A DNA stretch of 64,000 bases from Trileptium ribeirensis (taxonomy: Eukaryota; Nematoda; Enoplea; Enoplida; Thoracostomopsidae): positions 1 to 64,000 of the forward strand of contig JASANE010029472.1 of assembly GCA_030248225.1 (NCBI GenBank), read 5' to 3'. Positions within the stretch are counted from its first letter, which is position 1. Each line of letters starts with the position of its first letter. Both the position numbers and the translations under genes were made by a program. Of the stretch, positions 47,201 to 58,860 are shown piece after piece. The notes below the pieces were generated by a model. It worked only from the letters and a program-made list of their open reading frames with translations, did not search any database and was not told the origin of the DNA.

Positions 47201-50200
47201 GTACATAACGCTAGTAACTCTACCGAGATTGCAGAACATAGTGAAGCAAGCATACGCCTACGCTGTTTGAATGCACGTCCAATGAGCTCTCAATAGCATA
47301 CATCGATACGCTATATGTGGATATCACAAATATCGCACAAATCTGAACAAAATTAATACCGGCAATAAATTTCCCATGCCTGAAAACTCCCCAAGTGCAA
47401 GCTATCAGCCACCCAGAACTTCACAATAAAATTAAGAAATTTTAGGTCAATCAATCATGGGGGTGCAACGCACCGTACCCATGGAAGCACGGGTCGCAAC
47501 GCAAAATCCACACCGGCAATGAGTTTTTCATGCCCGAGAACTCCCAAGTACAACTTTTCAGCCGTCCAGGTCGTCACAGCAAATTTTCAGATTTTTGGTC
47601 CAGGAACCAAGAGGGTGCCATATCTCAAACCCCATAAACCGGAGCCTTAATAGAAAAAAGTGGCATCGGCATTGATCATTTTACTATAAAATAACACCAG
47701 CCAGAGAAAATATCGAAGGATAAGTTACTCTTTTCAATCCTTTAAGTACAATTAAATTTAAAAAATATTTGAGCGCCACGAAGAACGGACAAGAGCAACC
47801 ACAAAAGTAGGTTTAAAACAGCGAAACCGTGTTTAACGTGCTAAGCAAACGTACAAACTCATCTTTCACTCCTAACTCTCAAACCCCTTCGCTCACAGGA
47901 ACAGATGCTCTGACAACAATTATTTCTACATAACAAAGTTCGGTCAAATGGTTTTATGTTTTTGATCCGACATATATGAACAGCGTTATAGCTTAAAACG
48001 TAAATGGATCTCAAGTGGCACAAATCACATTGATCTCAATTCGCGACAATTATATGAGTTATATTCGAAATACCACAACACGACTAATCTATGTACGTTA
48101 GAAATTAAAAGAAAATTAATAACCACCAAAATATTTTTAGTTAGACAAGATTCTTTGCTATCATTTACCTTATTCCTACCTGGAGCTAACGCACTAAAAA
48201 GCTATTCAGCACCACGTCGTTAATAGATTTGATCTTTGTACGACCACATAGGAAATTACTGTTATAAACATGCCTGGAAATTACAAACATACCTGTTATG
48301 ATTACTCTGTAGTTAGTTCTCTTGTAAGGTGCAGAATTCTGTTGACCTCGTCCCCCTCCACCAGGCCCACCTCGACCAAATCCTTGATTGCGAACCCATG
48401 GTGGTGGACCGCTGCCTTTGGGGCGTGGCCCACCACCCCGCGGTTGCTCGACCCGAATTTTATATCCGTCGTAATCGTAACCGTCTCGATAACGAATTGC
48501 GTCATCTGCGTCTCTGAAACACGAGATATATAAAATAAACACATATATAAACTAAGTCGCTTGTTCTAGCCAAGAAGTCTCACATCTTGGTAGGGTCAAA
48601 ATTTGTGGTGGGGCACGAATCGAGGGCAACCCTCCCCTTGATAGTGGAGGGACGGAGACGTACGATAAAGGGGGCTGCGCCAGGTACACACCGGTACAAT
48701 TTCGCCGTATTTTCTCAAAAGATCTTTGTGGGGGAACAATTTTTTCTGGACGGGGGAATGAACCGGGAGCATCATGAATTTATGGAGGGCTCTAACCCCC
48801 ACACCCACTAGGGAGATCCTAGGAAGTAGACTTAATCATAGCTAAATACATGTGCTTTGGTACATCTATTCAGGGCATATACACCCGTAATATTTTAGGT
48901 TTGCCCTGAGATACATCCTATATAGAACCTACCGGTAGGGTACAAAGATGGTATATATACTTTGGCGTAGAACCAGTGGAAGAGACAATGTATGTAGTTG
49001 ACTGAAAGAAATAACTCGCAAAACTAAGCTGTACTAGTTATGTATAGGCTTCCAATCGAGCTCTCGTTTGTATGATTCCACTATGCCAAGCATGTATATA
49101 TATTTTGGCATTTACTGAAAGAACGAATAGACTATCTGAAATTAGTAAAGATACCTTTTTATCCTCTTCGTGGCAACGTATTTTATGTGTATGCTGCATC
49201 AATGTTAAAACTATTTTGCTAGCAAATCGTTATTTCCACAATTCGATCATCAATCACACTTTGTTTACTGCATCACGTCTGAAATGGTCCGCTGAACTTA
49301 TGACTGAAATTTGTTCTGATTCTGTAAGTGTGAATTGAAATCTGTTAACGGAAATTTTTGTTTCCTACCGTTCATCAGATTTTCTTTAAATCTTAAAGTT
49401 TTTTTGGGAAGAGTTGAGCTGCCCGCAAACACATCAACACGATAAATCTACCTGACCCCTCGGTTGTAAGGCGCCTCCATTGTCAGCATGCTTTTCCACG
49501 AGCTCCGTTCGTTTGCCGCCGTTGTGACGATATTTGCAGAGTCTTTTTCCATCACGCTAGAAGGCGTTGCGTTGCAGAAGTGCGGTGTGCAGTCGTTTAA
49601 GTCATGCCGCTTCCATGTCATAGGTTCACGTGCTTTGGGGCGAGACCAACGTTGTGGGGACGACGGCTATGCCGATTTCGATCAATACGAAGGGTATGGC
49701 TTAACAGCCGCATTCGCTCTTGCTGTATATAATCGATTTAACGGCATTGTACGACGCATCCGGCGCTATAGTTTGCAGTTAGACACGCGGTCCAACTTAG
49801 ACAGTCCAAGAATTCGACATCGACAGGAGTTTTCGAAGATGTTTGGATTCTGCACGCCACTGGCTATGCTCATCTGGCATACAGCAACGCGGACCGAATG
49901 GCGACATTGCAAATTTACCTCTTCGGTCCAGTGTCACACATGGCAACTGCAAAAACTTCAGTCCGCTGAATCTAGATCTTACTTAGTTATACGGTGGCCA
50001 AAAACTTTCTCGGTAGGCCCCTACCGCAGATCACGCTGCCTAGGTAGCAAAACTGCGTCCATTATATATCTACTGTCGCATTGTTTATAGAAATATCTGT
50101 ATTGTCGATGCAGCAGGACATTACCGTTGTATTTTGATTGCTGATTATTAGGCCTATTCGTTTGTTCACGTTGTTCACTAGGTCATTGTATTTGTTGGTG

Positions 50201-53200
50201 TATAGTCGGCGTCGGTAAAGCGTGCTCTGGCTTAACACATATGAAGCAATCGTCTGGCTTGACCACCGTTCGCATTACCCTGTGCAGTGTCAAATTAGAC
50301 AGGGTGGGCGAAGATATTGAGTCCTGCAGAATACGCCTAGTAACTAGTCTGAGGGGTCAAACGATTTTTAGAGTCTCCCTCAGAGCAGCGAGAGACAACT
50401 AGATAAGTATATAAAAAGCACGTATATATATTATTAGTATTTATATATATCATGTATATATATTAAATATTGACCCACTCGAACTTAATATTCCTCGCTC
50501 CATATTGCCAGAATTGCAGGAACCCCGGCACACCACATTCCAATAAGGGCTAGGTGGTGATCGTATTTTAGCAAATTTCAAACAAGGTCCACTGAAGCAC
50601 ATCAGAAAGGGTAAAAACCCAACCATTAAATGCTTCAATCAACAAACAGAACCATTTAGCGACTTAACACGATAAGTTCATTCGTCACCACCAATAAACA
50701 AGGAATCTGATAAATTCCTAGCCCGTAACGTACGGTTTCGTATCCGGATATCATATAGACGTTGCATCCTGTGAGTAGTAGCAAGACTAAAATAGTGGCT
50801 CTTAGCAGAGAAGACACGACCGGACAGAGATGCGCCATTTTTACCCCTACCACCACTCCAGAAACGTGGAATAACATTCTTTTGTAAAAGAGCATATAGT
50901 ACTTGCTGCATTTAACATGTAATCAATGGCCAGCCACAAAGAACACTTGTGCCTGCAAATTTGTTATTATATTCGGGAGGGTTGGCTAGTTTTTGCAAAA
51001 ACAAAATATTTCGAACCGGGCAATGTTTACAATGGCTAAGTAGGCGAAGTTTACAGCTGAAAATTGAATATCGGTATCTATCAACTTTTACCTGAAATTT
51101 GGGGTATATTTTCGAGTACATAGTGTACCAAATACATAATTACGATGTAGAATTTCTACAGCATGCGATAACCCAAGGCATTAGCTATAAAGCAGGGAAT
51201 AACCGGAACCAGCAACCGAAACCGTCCATTTAAACCGGATCCGGAACCTGGTCTTCGAAATTTGTAAAACAAATGAAGAAAGAAATTAAGGCATAGTGGA
51301 TTTAAAATACATTAAAAATAGCTTTTACATTAAACTTAATGTATCACGATGACATTACTGCTTTTCTGAAACTTTAAAGACTAAGGAAGGTAATAATGTT
51401 TATTTATCGATCAATATGTTGGTTTTTGGACACCCAGAGCAAAAAAATGCCTCCCACTAATACAATTCATTGTCAGGAAACCAGTTTCAGGCTGCGTTGC
51501 ATATAACGTTACTTTACTTCAATTTTGCATGATTTACAAAGTTTACAAGCGCACTGGCTGGTGCTTGACACAATTTATGTCAGCCAAGCATACGCTAGAT
51601 ACTTCCACGTAAGCAATACTCTGTTACCCAGTTGGACTGGTTTAATTCGAACGTAACCCGGAGACTTCTGAATGTGTAAAATAGCTGCTACAAGCATCGA
51701 CCTGGCTTTGATTTGTTAACAAATTCTTCAGATTAAGATGAAAAATTCTTACTGAATTTATGTGCCATACTTACGTTTCACACGGCAAATTGCTGAGTTA
51801 ATCTTTTCTTTACCTTGGTTGCATTGGAGCTTGATCATTGTATAATATATATTAGGTATGTTTGGATCAGGGATAAAGCAAAAATGTGGAACATTTCAAA
51901 CGAAATTTTTGAACCGGAATTCCGGTGCCGGCATGATTTTTGCCCTTTGCCGGAACCTCAACCGGTACACTATTTTCGCCGGAACCGGAATTCCGGTTAC
52001 TCCCTGCTATAATGTATAGCCAAATTATCACTGTGCATGCCGGTGGGTACCGTCTGCTGTTAAAGAGTACAGATCGAGACTTCAGCACCCCGTTTACACC
52101 ATGCGATAGCCTAAGGCATAAGGTATACTGTATAGCCAAATTATCACTGGGCACGCCGGCGGGTAGCGGCTGCTGTTAAAAGGGTGCCGAAGTCTCGATC
52201 TGTAGCAGGAGTCCGCTACGCCAACCCCCTTTCGAAAACCGAAAAACATAGAAATCTATTGCGGTTGTTCGTCACCGAACGATATTCCTTACGAGTTTGC
52301 ACAGGGATACAGATGGTCAGACGTTTAGATTCCGGCCCACGAAAAACGAAAGTCTGCACCCCCCCCCGAAAAGCGCAAATAACTATCACCCAATACTTTT
52401 TTAAAAGCATTAAATACATAGTCGAAGCTGGAAAGAAATACGTTTAACCATAATGAAGAGGATTGCTCATTAATAAAGTTCAAACATAATTGTATATATA
52501 CATTTGATTTTTTCAAAATTTCAGTTGTTATTCATGGTGCGACGTAGGGACAAAATGAGTCACCCAATACCACCCCCTCCGAGAAAGCCTTTACACATCC
52601 GCCGTTTACATGCTTGTAGATGTGTTCCACCGCGGAGCCATTATAAACAGGACCACTTTGCCACCGGTTGCTAACAAAAATCTTATTTATCTGGCATTCC
52701 AAAAGCAAAAGATTTCAAGCTGTTGTACGATTAGTTCTCCATAAACCATTAGTTTAAGCCTATTTTACAATAAAACCTAATTGAATTTTTCGGTGAGAGG
52801 GGGCACAATTGTCTATTTTTGACCACTCTTACTCCAAAACGTGCAACTCGGCACGCCACAAGCTAGTACTCTAAAACCACAGTCTTTTCTGTTACACCAA
52901 GCACTCACTTTGAAGGCTGTCAGCGAAATTTCTGAAAACAGCTGTTTTCCTATTTTTTGAAAAACGTTTGCCTCAATTTAATTGACAGAATAATGGCGAT
53001 GCGGCACCGCAAGTAATTTCAACGAAATATTAATCAATTTATAACAAGTATCAATGTTTTAGGCAATTGGTGTCAAATCAACCATACTAAAAGTTCGCTA
53101 GCTAAAACATTAGCTAATTAATTAGTAATATCAACAATATAATTAGCAGCCATGATAAAATCTTAGAGCTTTAAAAGCCACGTATTCATGATCAGCGTCA

Positions 53201-53961
53201 TCGAAAACCCCGAGCGCAACAAATTAGTATTTTGAATTGATTTTAAAATTTGCATAAAATTACTTAATTAATTAACTAACTAGCATATATATACGGCCAG
53301 GTTTTAGAGCTTCATAAACGTCATATTCGTGATCAGCGATGAAGAAAACGCCTGTTGCACTTTTTTCATTTTGAGCACTTTGATCATTTTCAAAAAATCA
53401 GCTAATTAATAATTAATTAGTAATTAGCTAATTAACTTACTAAATAGTATGTTTTAACTTCCTCGAATAGTACAATTCAGTTCAATAACACCATATTCAC
53501 AATCACTAAAATAATGGATTTACACTAATGTAGTATATAATGGTAGTATATCCACAAATGTAGTAAAATAATAATGCACTAAAATAATATTCATGGAAAA
53601 ATAAGGAAAAAATTAAATCGGCCAAATATATAGTTATTGAGGACAGACGGCGCCGATTTTTCCCCTTTTAACAAAAACTATAACGCTTCGCTTCGCTAAG
53701 CTCAATAATTCCTTTCAGCAAACACAGAATATAATAATAAACACGACCATGGAACAGTAAAAAGAATTGAAAAAGTTAATCCTTACATCAATAAACTTAC
53801 CTTGGGTCTGAAAATTCAACGAACGCGAACGGTGGATCACCACGGTCTTTCAATTCAACACTCGTCATTTTACCATACTTCGAAAATAAATCCTCGATAT
53901 CACGTGTGCGAATGTCAGGCGGTAAATTGCCAACATATACGGTGCAGTCGTTCCGTGACAT
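43993..53961 (-). CDS. SRSF1: Serine/arginine-rich splicing factor 1 (SRSF1/SF2)
   Basis: Four coding exons (53961-53801, 48513-48293, 46387-46215, 44268-43993) join without stops into 276 residues, a little longer than the human protein (248). SRSF1 is a nuclear splicing factor that binds exonic enhancers and recruits U1 and U2AF. RRM1 spans about residues 6-76 ('[20 protein letters not shown]', '[10 protein letters not shown]'). A Gly/Pro/Arg linker follows (77-121). RRM2 (122-198) carries the diagnostic SWQDLKD at 134-140. The RS tail (209-276) has two 'RRSPSYG'-like units and ends SRSRS. The TAA is at 43995-43993. A good acceptor at 53996-53995 upstream of the ATG suggests a separate 5' UTR exon. 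Intron sizes are 5287, 1905 and 1946 bp. I see no frame damage. Paralogue assignment rests on SWQDLKD and domain order. Confidence 0.97.
44269..46214 (-). other. SRSF1 intron 3
   Basis: GT-AG, 1946 bp. It contains a repeat unit at about 44800-44950 shared with 56.1-56.35 and 59.8-59.97 kb. No other gene was seen; a short frame at about 45250-45340 lacks support. Confidence 0.6.
46215..46387 (-). CDS. SRSF1: SRSF1 exon 3: RRM2
   Basis: The acceptor is 'ttgcttcag' and the donor GTAAGG. It encodes '[20 protein letters not shown]' to 'DDTKFRSHE', the atypical second RRM that defines SRSF1. Confidence 0.98.
46388..48292 (-). other. SRSF1 intron 2
   Basis: GT-AG, 1905 bp. It holds a diverged direct duplication (about 47355-47460 and 47505-47605) and no other recognised feature. 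Confidence 0.6.
47355..47605. repeat. Diverged direct duplication, period about 150 bp
   Basis: 'ccggcaataaatttcccatg' at 47360 and 'ccggcaatgagtttttcatg' at 47513 start two copies that continue in parallel ('gaaaactccccaagtgcaag' against 'gagaactcccaagtacaact') to 'ttaggtc' and 'ttggtcc'. Confidence 0.75.
48293..48513 (-). CDS. SRSF1: SRSF1 exon 2: end of RRM1 and Gly-rich linker
   Basis: The acceptor is 'cgtgtttcag' and the donor GTATGT. It begins by completing an Arg codon, then '[20 protein letters not shown]', a Gly/Pro/Arg linker, and 'RTNYRVIIT', the first strand of RRM2. Confidence 0.97.
49488..50090 (+). other. 200-codon open frame, unrecognised
   Basis: An uninterrupted plus frame of 200 codons in sequence richer in GC than its surroundings. 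I recognise no domain; Cys, Arg and Ser are frequent. It lies in SRSF1 intron 1 on the opposite strand, with no visible splice partner. Parts of a second plus frame ('[20 protein letters not shown]') also look protein-like, so this may be a decayed mobile element whose true frame alternates. Confidence 0.25.
52012..52190. repeat. Direct repeat pair, period about 119 bp
   Basis: 'tgtatagccaaattatcact' at about 52012 recurs at about 52131, and both continue 'g-gcatgccgg-gggta-cg--ctgctgttaaa'. The second copy lies inside the MITE at 52068-52204, so the two structures are interleaved. Confidence 0.75.
52068..52204. mobile_element. Small TA-flanked MITE
   Basis: The left end TACAGATCGAGACTTCAGCACC and the complement of the right end match over 23 bp with one mismatch. 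TA at both edges and CAG termini suit a mariner-like MITE of 137 bp. It contains the second copy of the 119-bp direct repeat. Confidence 0.65.
53090..53560. repeat. Three diverged ~160-bp direct repeats
   Basis: Each unit pairs 'taattaattag'-type words with 'agagctttaaaagccacgta' or 'agagcttcataaacgtcata', then 'tcatgatcagcg' or 'tcgtgatcagcg' and 'gaaaac'. The third is the most decayed ('ttcacaatcactaaaa'). Confidence 0.65.
53801..53961 (-). CDS. SRSF1: SRSF1 exon 1 coding part: RRM1
   Basis: ATG 53961-53959 starts '[18 protein letters not shown]'. The donor is GTAAGT at 53800, phase 2. 33 bases upstream of the ATG an acceptor 'tttctttcag' (AG at 53996-53995) suggests a spliced 5' leader. 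Confidence 0.97.
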
Positions 53962-53996
53962 TATAATTAGTAGTGTATACGTATTATATATGCACT

Positions 53997-55159
53997 GAAA
54001 GAAATCAAAATTACAGCTATATATCTAACATGAGCTATCTTATCTAAACTTGAGCCAAATCGGTCCATCCAATAAAAAGTTATGGTAAAAAATGTAAAAA
54101 AACCCAAAATCCACATTTTTAAAAAAAAATCCGACCCCTGAAATTAGGACCCCTTGCTGAAGCCCCCTTAAGAGATAGAGCCCTGAAACCTTCTCCATTG
54201 GAAAGAGCGGGAAAAATTACCCCCGGTGGGGTTAGGGGGAAGAATCTTAACGCGAAGCTTTAGGAAAAAAATTGCCAGAAAAGCCTCCATATCCCCCAAA
54301 AATCCGAAAATAAAAGAATGTTGAATCAGCATATCGGAGGTTATACTTGAAAAGGGGTGACCCTGATCTCGAAGAGATCGGTTTTGGGGGTGAGAGATGA
54401 TTGGGGGTCCAGAGACTATGGGTGCTATACCTGAAAAGACGGTGGGCCCCTTCCCTGATTTAAAAGGAGGGCCGTTTTTTCAGTCCAACGTCATCGGTCC
54501 GCTATTGGCTGGGAATGAAATACCGGTCGCGGAACTTAAAAAGCCTCGCACAATTGCATTGTTCAATGTGTTCCGTGATCCTGGTTAGACTAAATAGCTC
54601 GGGCGGTTATGAAGATATCAACGTTTTATGTATTTAGGGTCCCATGGGACCATTCAAAAACCTATATTTGTTGACGCAATGCTTGAGCGTAAATAATGGC
54701 AATATCAACACATCATATGCTGCTATATAAAGCATGACTTGCTCTATAAAATAATACCAACAGCACCCATACATAACTCATGCGGTTGCGGAGAAATTGA
54801 CGTTGCATTTTGTATCCAATAAACATTCTTAAAGCCATTTTGAACCAACATTGCAACATAAATAATGGCAAGAGCAACACTCCAGCAGCTAAGATTTATA
54901 TATTACTAGCAAATCCCGAAGCGCTTACTCTAAATGACAAATTTTAAAATATTATTTGAAGTGTAATTTTCACGTAGCAGGGCCCCTAAGATTTGCCTTA
55001 TTTGATGTTTATGTATCGCACTAATACAGTTTTATAACAAATATTTTACCGGCGAATTAAACTAATTGATGTGGTTGATTTTATACCGCATTTATATAAA
55101 AGTACGAAACAAACTGCATGATTGACAAGTGTTTCTGGTTAGAGATGAATTCGAAATAG
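53997..55159. other. Upstream of SRSF1, no gene recognised
   Basis: It should contain the SRSF1 leader and promoter, but I cannot place them. 54060-54600 has many G and C runs and a 63-codon Gly/Pro-rich plus frame (54397-54588) without a recognised family. Confidence 0.3.
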
Positions 55160-55670
55160 TGGCAATTTCCTAACATGGCTTGATGAAAGTGTGTTTGACT
55201 CCCTCTTCGCTTACTCAAATTTTAATGCCTTTCGAAAAGATACAAATTCTAGAAGAGGTGGAGTGTTAATTATTAATATGATTCTTGCCTGTCCTGTGCT
55301 GTATCCTGTCGAATCTGAAAACGTTGAAATTGCCGCCTTCGATATAACTTACCACAGAGAAGTCATCCAAATACTTCCGAGGATTAGTCTAAAATTTAGG
55401 TCGTATCATCACTGAAATGTCACATATCCATTGGCCCATTGTTGCAATAGGGGATTCAACCTACTCCAAACAAACTGGAGAAATTCAACACATTTTATCC
55501 TCCGGAATATCAATGTATGATTTAATACTGTTTACCACAATTTTTTCGGATTGGAGAGGTTTTGTAAAATCGGATCATTATCTATCGAAATCAACTGGCT
55601 GGTCCACAGATTCAAAAAGGGTAAATTTTCGTGTACGATTTGAGAAAAGCAAATATCACATATAAACTAT
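55160..55670 (+). pseudogene. CR1/jockey-like LINE endonuclease remnant
   Basis: The plus frame from 55173 reads 'TWLDESVFDSLFAYSNFNAF' then 'RKDTNSRRGGVLI', the start of the AP-type endonuclease in CR1/jockey-like elements. After a stop and frame change (55416), 'HWPIVAIGDSTYSK' corresponds to the GDFN block, and 'KSDHYLS' to the late SDH motif. GDFN is altered to GDST, the frame is broken and there is no reverse transcriptase, so only a fragment remains. Confidence 0.7.
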
Positions 55671-57975
55671 ACATTTCTTACATAATTCTATATACATACA
55701 CCCAACAATAAACTGCAACCACAAGCTAAATCATCAAAATAAAGCCTAAAACTTCAAAATATTAAATACGAAACAAATTTAACGTACACTAGCAACGTAA
55801 TCTCATAGGTTTTATTTATAGAAAAAATTAATTTATAAATTTTAATATAACAAGTAACTCCCAAGCGATCGGTGAAAAAAAGAGGCGAGCGTGGCTTTAA
55901 TTTTACGTTATTTTGTTTAATCAGCTATATCAGGCTGTGTTTGACTTATAGAACATCATAACACATATTGAATCTGGAATTCAGTGAAAATCCTAAAATC
56001 TAGGCGACACTAAACCCGTCCAAAACAACTAACGACACTTGAAACATTTCCGCTAGTCTATAAATCACCAAACCAGTCATAACCTGAAAACCTGTATAGG
56101 TAATTCTTGGTGACATATGCACAATACGTAACCAAGTAACAGAAGACAGAACGTATTCTGGAAACCGGTTTCATTTACTCGAAACCGGAGAAGAGGCTTG
56201 AAAAAACCACGCTGGACACAAGATAACCAAATCATTGTATTCATCGTTTAGCAAAATGTATATATAGACCATTCTTGATACCCTGAAAACAATACAAAGC
56301 AAACAAATGAAAATGGACTACATTTCGAAAATTCATTTCGTCGATTGTAAAATCTTTGAAACCCCGTGAAAACTTATAGTCAGAGACTTATCTATATCTC
56401 ACACACACGGCATCCAGGATGCTCGATAAACTAATAGGCACTCATTGTCATACATTGACATACAAAGCGTTGAAAAGCTTACTTTTTCGCTGCACGTTTA
56501 GCAAGTTCAACATTGCATATTTCAGTTCTGTGCTTGACCGCAACCGTTGTGGTTATTAAGGGAAAGAGTTCGAAGATAGCCAAGAGCCGATATTATATAG
56601 ATGCACGTCCTTGAAAGCAGTACTACGCAAGACGAATGAATTGTACATTTTAAAGCGATTAGTGGGATTTAGCTGCGGCCTTTGTTCCAGACATTCTTCA
56701 CAACTGGTGTATATATTTTGTTTAGTTTATGCATCATTTTTCTTAAGATGTATGCGGCAGGGCCGGATTTTGTCACAGTCTGCAGCGGCTCTAAAGCCAT
56801 GCTTAGGTAGCCGCGATTAGCCAGTGTGATGACATTTTTTGGCCGATTCAGACCGTGCAAATATATTAGCTAATAGTAAAGTGAGGCTGATAAATTATCA
56901 CAAGGGCCGGAACCGGCTTTAAAACCCGGAAATATATGATGACAATGAAAAATCAATAAAAATGGACATTGGGATACATATGGTAGTATGTTCGTAACTC
57001 ACCCTTCCAGTTTTACGATAGCATAATTTTCATGCATGAAAGAGCATGTTTTATATAGCTATTTGGTTCGCTTGTAAATGCGCTCAAACAAAAATTTTGA
57101 AAATATCGATGTTTACGTATTTATTTTACCTGCATTTATGCGTCTTGCTTTATTCCCTACTAATCTTACCTTTTTAAGCCTAAAGCCATATATTTTTCCT
57201 GTAACACAATCTGCTAAACTGATTGTAATAAATATTTTTTCAGTAGCCCGTTCCGGCTATCAATCCCTGAGACATAGCCACTCCGTGGTCGTACAAACAT
57301 ACTGACATAGCTTGTCTATTTATTTTATTTATGAAGAGCCGATAGCGTAGTTTTCAGCCCAGACTTGTGCCTGAGCGATTTAGGTTCTAAGCAAGTTTGT
57401 TCAAGATTGTACAAACAACCCGTTGATTGATAAGAAGCAAATGGTTGGTAATATTAATAAAAAATGGTCCTCGCCTTTTTGTGGTTTCCAGTTTTCTCCA
57501 GGGAAATATTGTAAGTTTTTCTGTGTGTCTATATGAGATACTTATATTTTTATAATAATTTTACAAGTTCTCATTTAACTTATTTTCTTGGGCGGAAAAT
57601 TGGAAAAACAGAAAAATGGGAGCTACTTAAATTTACCATTTACCAAACAACTTCGTATTTCTTCAATTCCCAGTCTCCCATTTTTTATTTCGTGTTTTCC
57701 TTTTTTGATAATCTACCATTTCATTTTTTCTCTGAATTAGACGCTTTTCAATTTCCATATTTTCTCGAATTTTCGACATACCGTACTCATTTTCGCAATT
57801 TACGAATCCGAGTTGGAACAATTACTGACAGTGCTCAACAACAATGACAATTTCGCAATGCCAACGAAGCGCCTAATTTATTGAGGCACTCGAACACGAA
57901 ATCTACAAAATTGTCAAAGCGACGACTGATCGTATACAGCGATCCGCCATCACACCTGGTCCACCCGAACAAACG
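55671..57975. other. Intergenic with interspersed repeat units, no gene
   Basis: It contains the repeat at 56085-56350. The 104-codon plus frame at 57533-57847 is Phe/Tyr-rich and low complexity, and I do not support it as a gene. Confidence 0.3.
56085..56350. repeat. Interspersed repeat ('cattcttgataccctg' family)
   Basis: Two units of about 175 bp ('acaatacgtaaccaagtaac', then 'accattcttgataccctgaa' with 'aatacaaagcaaacaaatga') resemble 44800-44950 ('cattcttgataccctgtacg', 'agtacgtaaccaaacaactg') and 59790-59975. Confidence 0.65.
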
Positions 57976-58860
57976 TTGAAGTCCATCAAGTTGCCACATA
58001 TTTGCGAAAGCGACGTTCGAGGGTCATCCATCCTGATCGATCAGTTGTTGGTCCAAAATCCGCTCAATATTAAAAAACAGGGTCTTTTATTCCTTACCGA
58101 TGTTACATCGGTAAGGAATAAAAGTAAGGAAATACTTATTTATATACTAACTATCAACCATACTACATACTTATTTATACTACATATTCTGAATTCTGTT
58201 GCTAATCTAGCATGATTTTTGCGTTTCTGGCGGTGCATGTAGACAAACTGAACACGTAGGTGACAAATATACATCCGACGATCAAAAAAAAGGTGCTCAC
58301 GAGACCGACCCCCTAGACAAATTTGGCCGACCAGGGGGGGTTACGCCCCTTGAGATGTCCGCGACCCACGGCCCCCCCCGTGGGGGCCTCTACCCCCCTG
58401 GCATGAGCGACCGTCGGCATGTATGCCGACGTACTACATTTTCGATTAGGGAGCAACGACAAACAATAGCTACGGCTCGATGAAACCTAGTGTTGTCACC
58501 CAACTAATCGAAAGCGAAGATCGTAAACTGCACAAACTCTTGGAAACGAAAGAAATCAATGATAGAAATTCTCGGCAGATCTTACGACATTTACAATTGG
58601 CTTCTGGACATTCTAGATTTAGGCTGTTTTCCATCCAAAGAAATGTTTCCCGAATCAATCTGATGAAGGAATTTGCTCTAGTACAACATTGCAACTGAAA
58701 CACAAACTGACTTTGTGGACAAAACGGTAGAACATATAGAAACAGAGTTGCGCATACACGTCTCGATCGGCCGGTCGAAACTGGGAGGAAGACGAAAGTC
58801 GCACAGCAGTTGACAAAATTGAAGGACATGGTGGTAACTAACGGTTAGGCATCGACGTCG
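57960..58860 (+). pseudogene. Gypsy-type gag remnant
   Basis: 'KSIKLPHICESDVRGSSILI' (from 57979) resembles the start of the gag capsid region (KLPxF...D...WF). After an interruption, 'LIESEDRKLHKLLETKEIND' and 'RNSRQILRHLQLASG' (58507-58620) match the conserved 'LL...E.GDR.PSQ.LR.L..LAG' block of Ty3/gypsy gag. Between them lie a perfect hairpin (58085-58123) and a GC-rich stretch (58290-58440). No LTR or pol was found nearby. Confidence 0.6.
58085..58123. repeat. Perfect 19-bp inverted repeat, 1-base loop
   Basis: TTTTATTCCTTACCGATGT is followed by one T and then its exact complement. It interrupts the gag remnant after 'NIKKQG'. Its C/G content and position do not suggest a terminator. 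It may be a palindromic insertion or an artefact of template switching. Confidence 0.9.

Larger units (their letters stand above)
48514..53800 (-). other. SRSF1 intron 1
   Basis: 5287 bp, GT-AG. It holds a GC-richer unit (48600-48830), a 200-codon plus frame of unknown nature (49488-50090), a TA-flanked MITE (52068-52204) and three diverged ~160-bp repeats (53090-53560). Confidence 0.6.

Noticed and set aside
48270..48544. Overlapping plus and minus frames
   Set aside because: They are shadows of SRSF1 exon 2, whose frame joins correctly to exons 1 and 3.
52524..52674. Short Arg/Pro-rich plus frame after an acceptor-like 'tttcag'
   Set aside because: It has only about 49 codons, no partner exon, and lies within an intron of the opposite strand.
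57533..57847. 104-codon Phe/Tyr-rich plus frame
   Set aside because: The low-complexity T-rich DNA gives this composition by chance.
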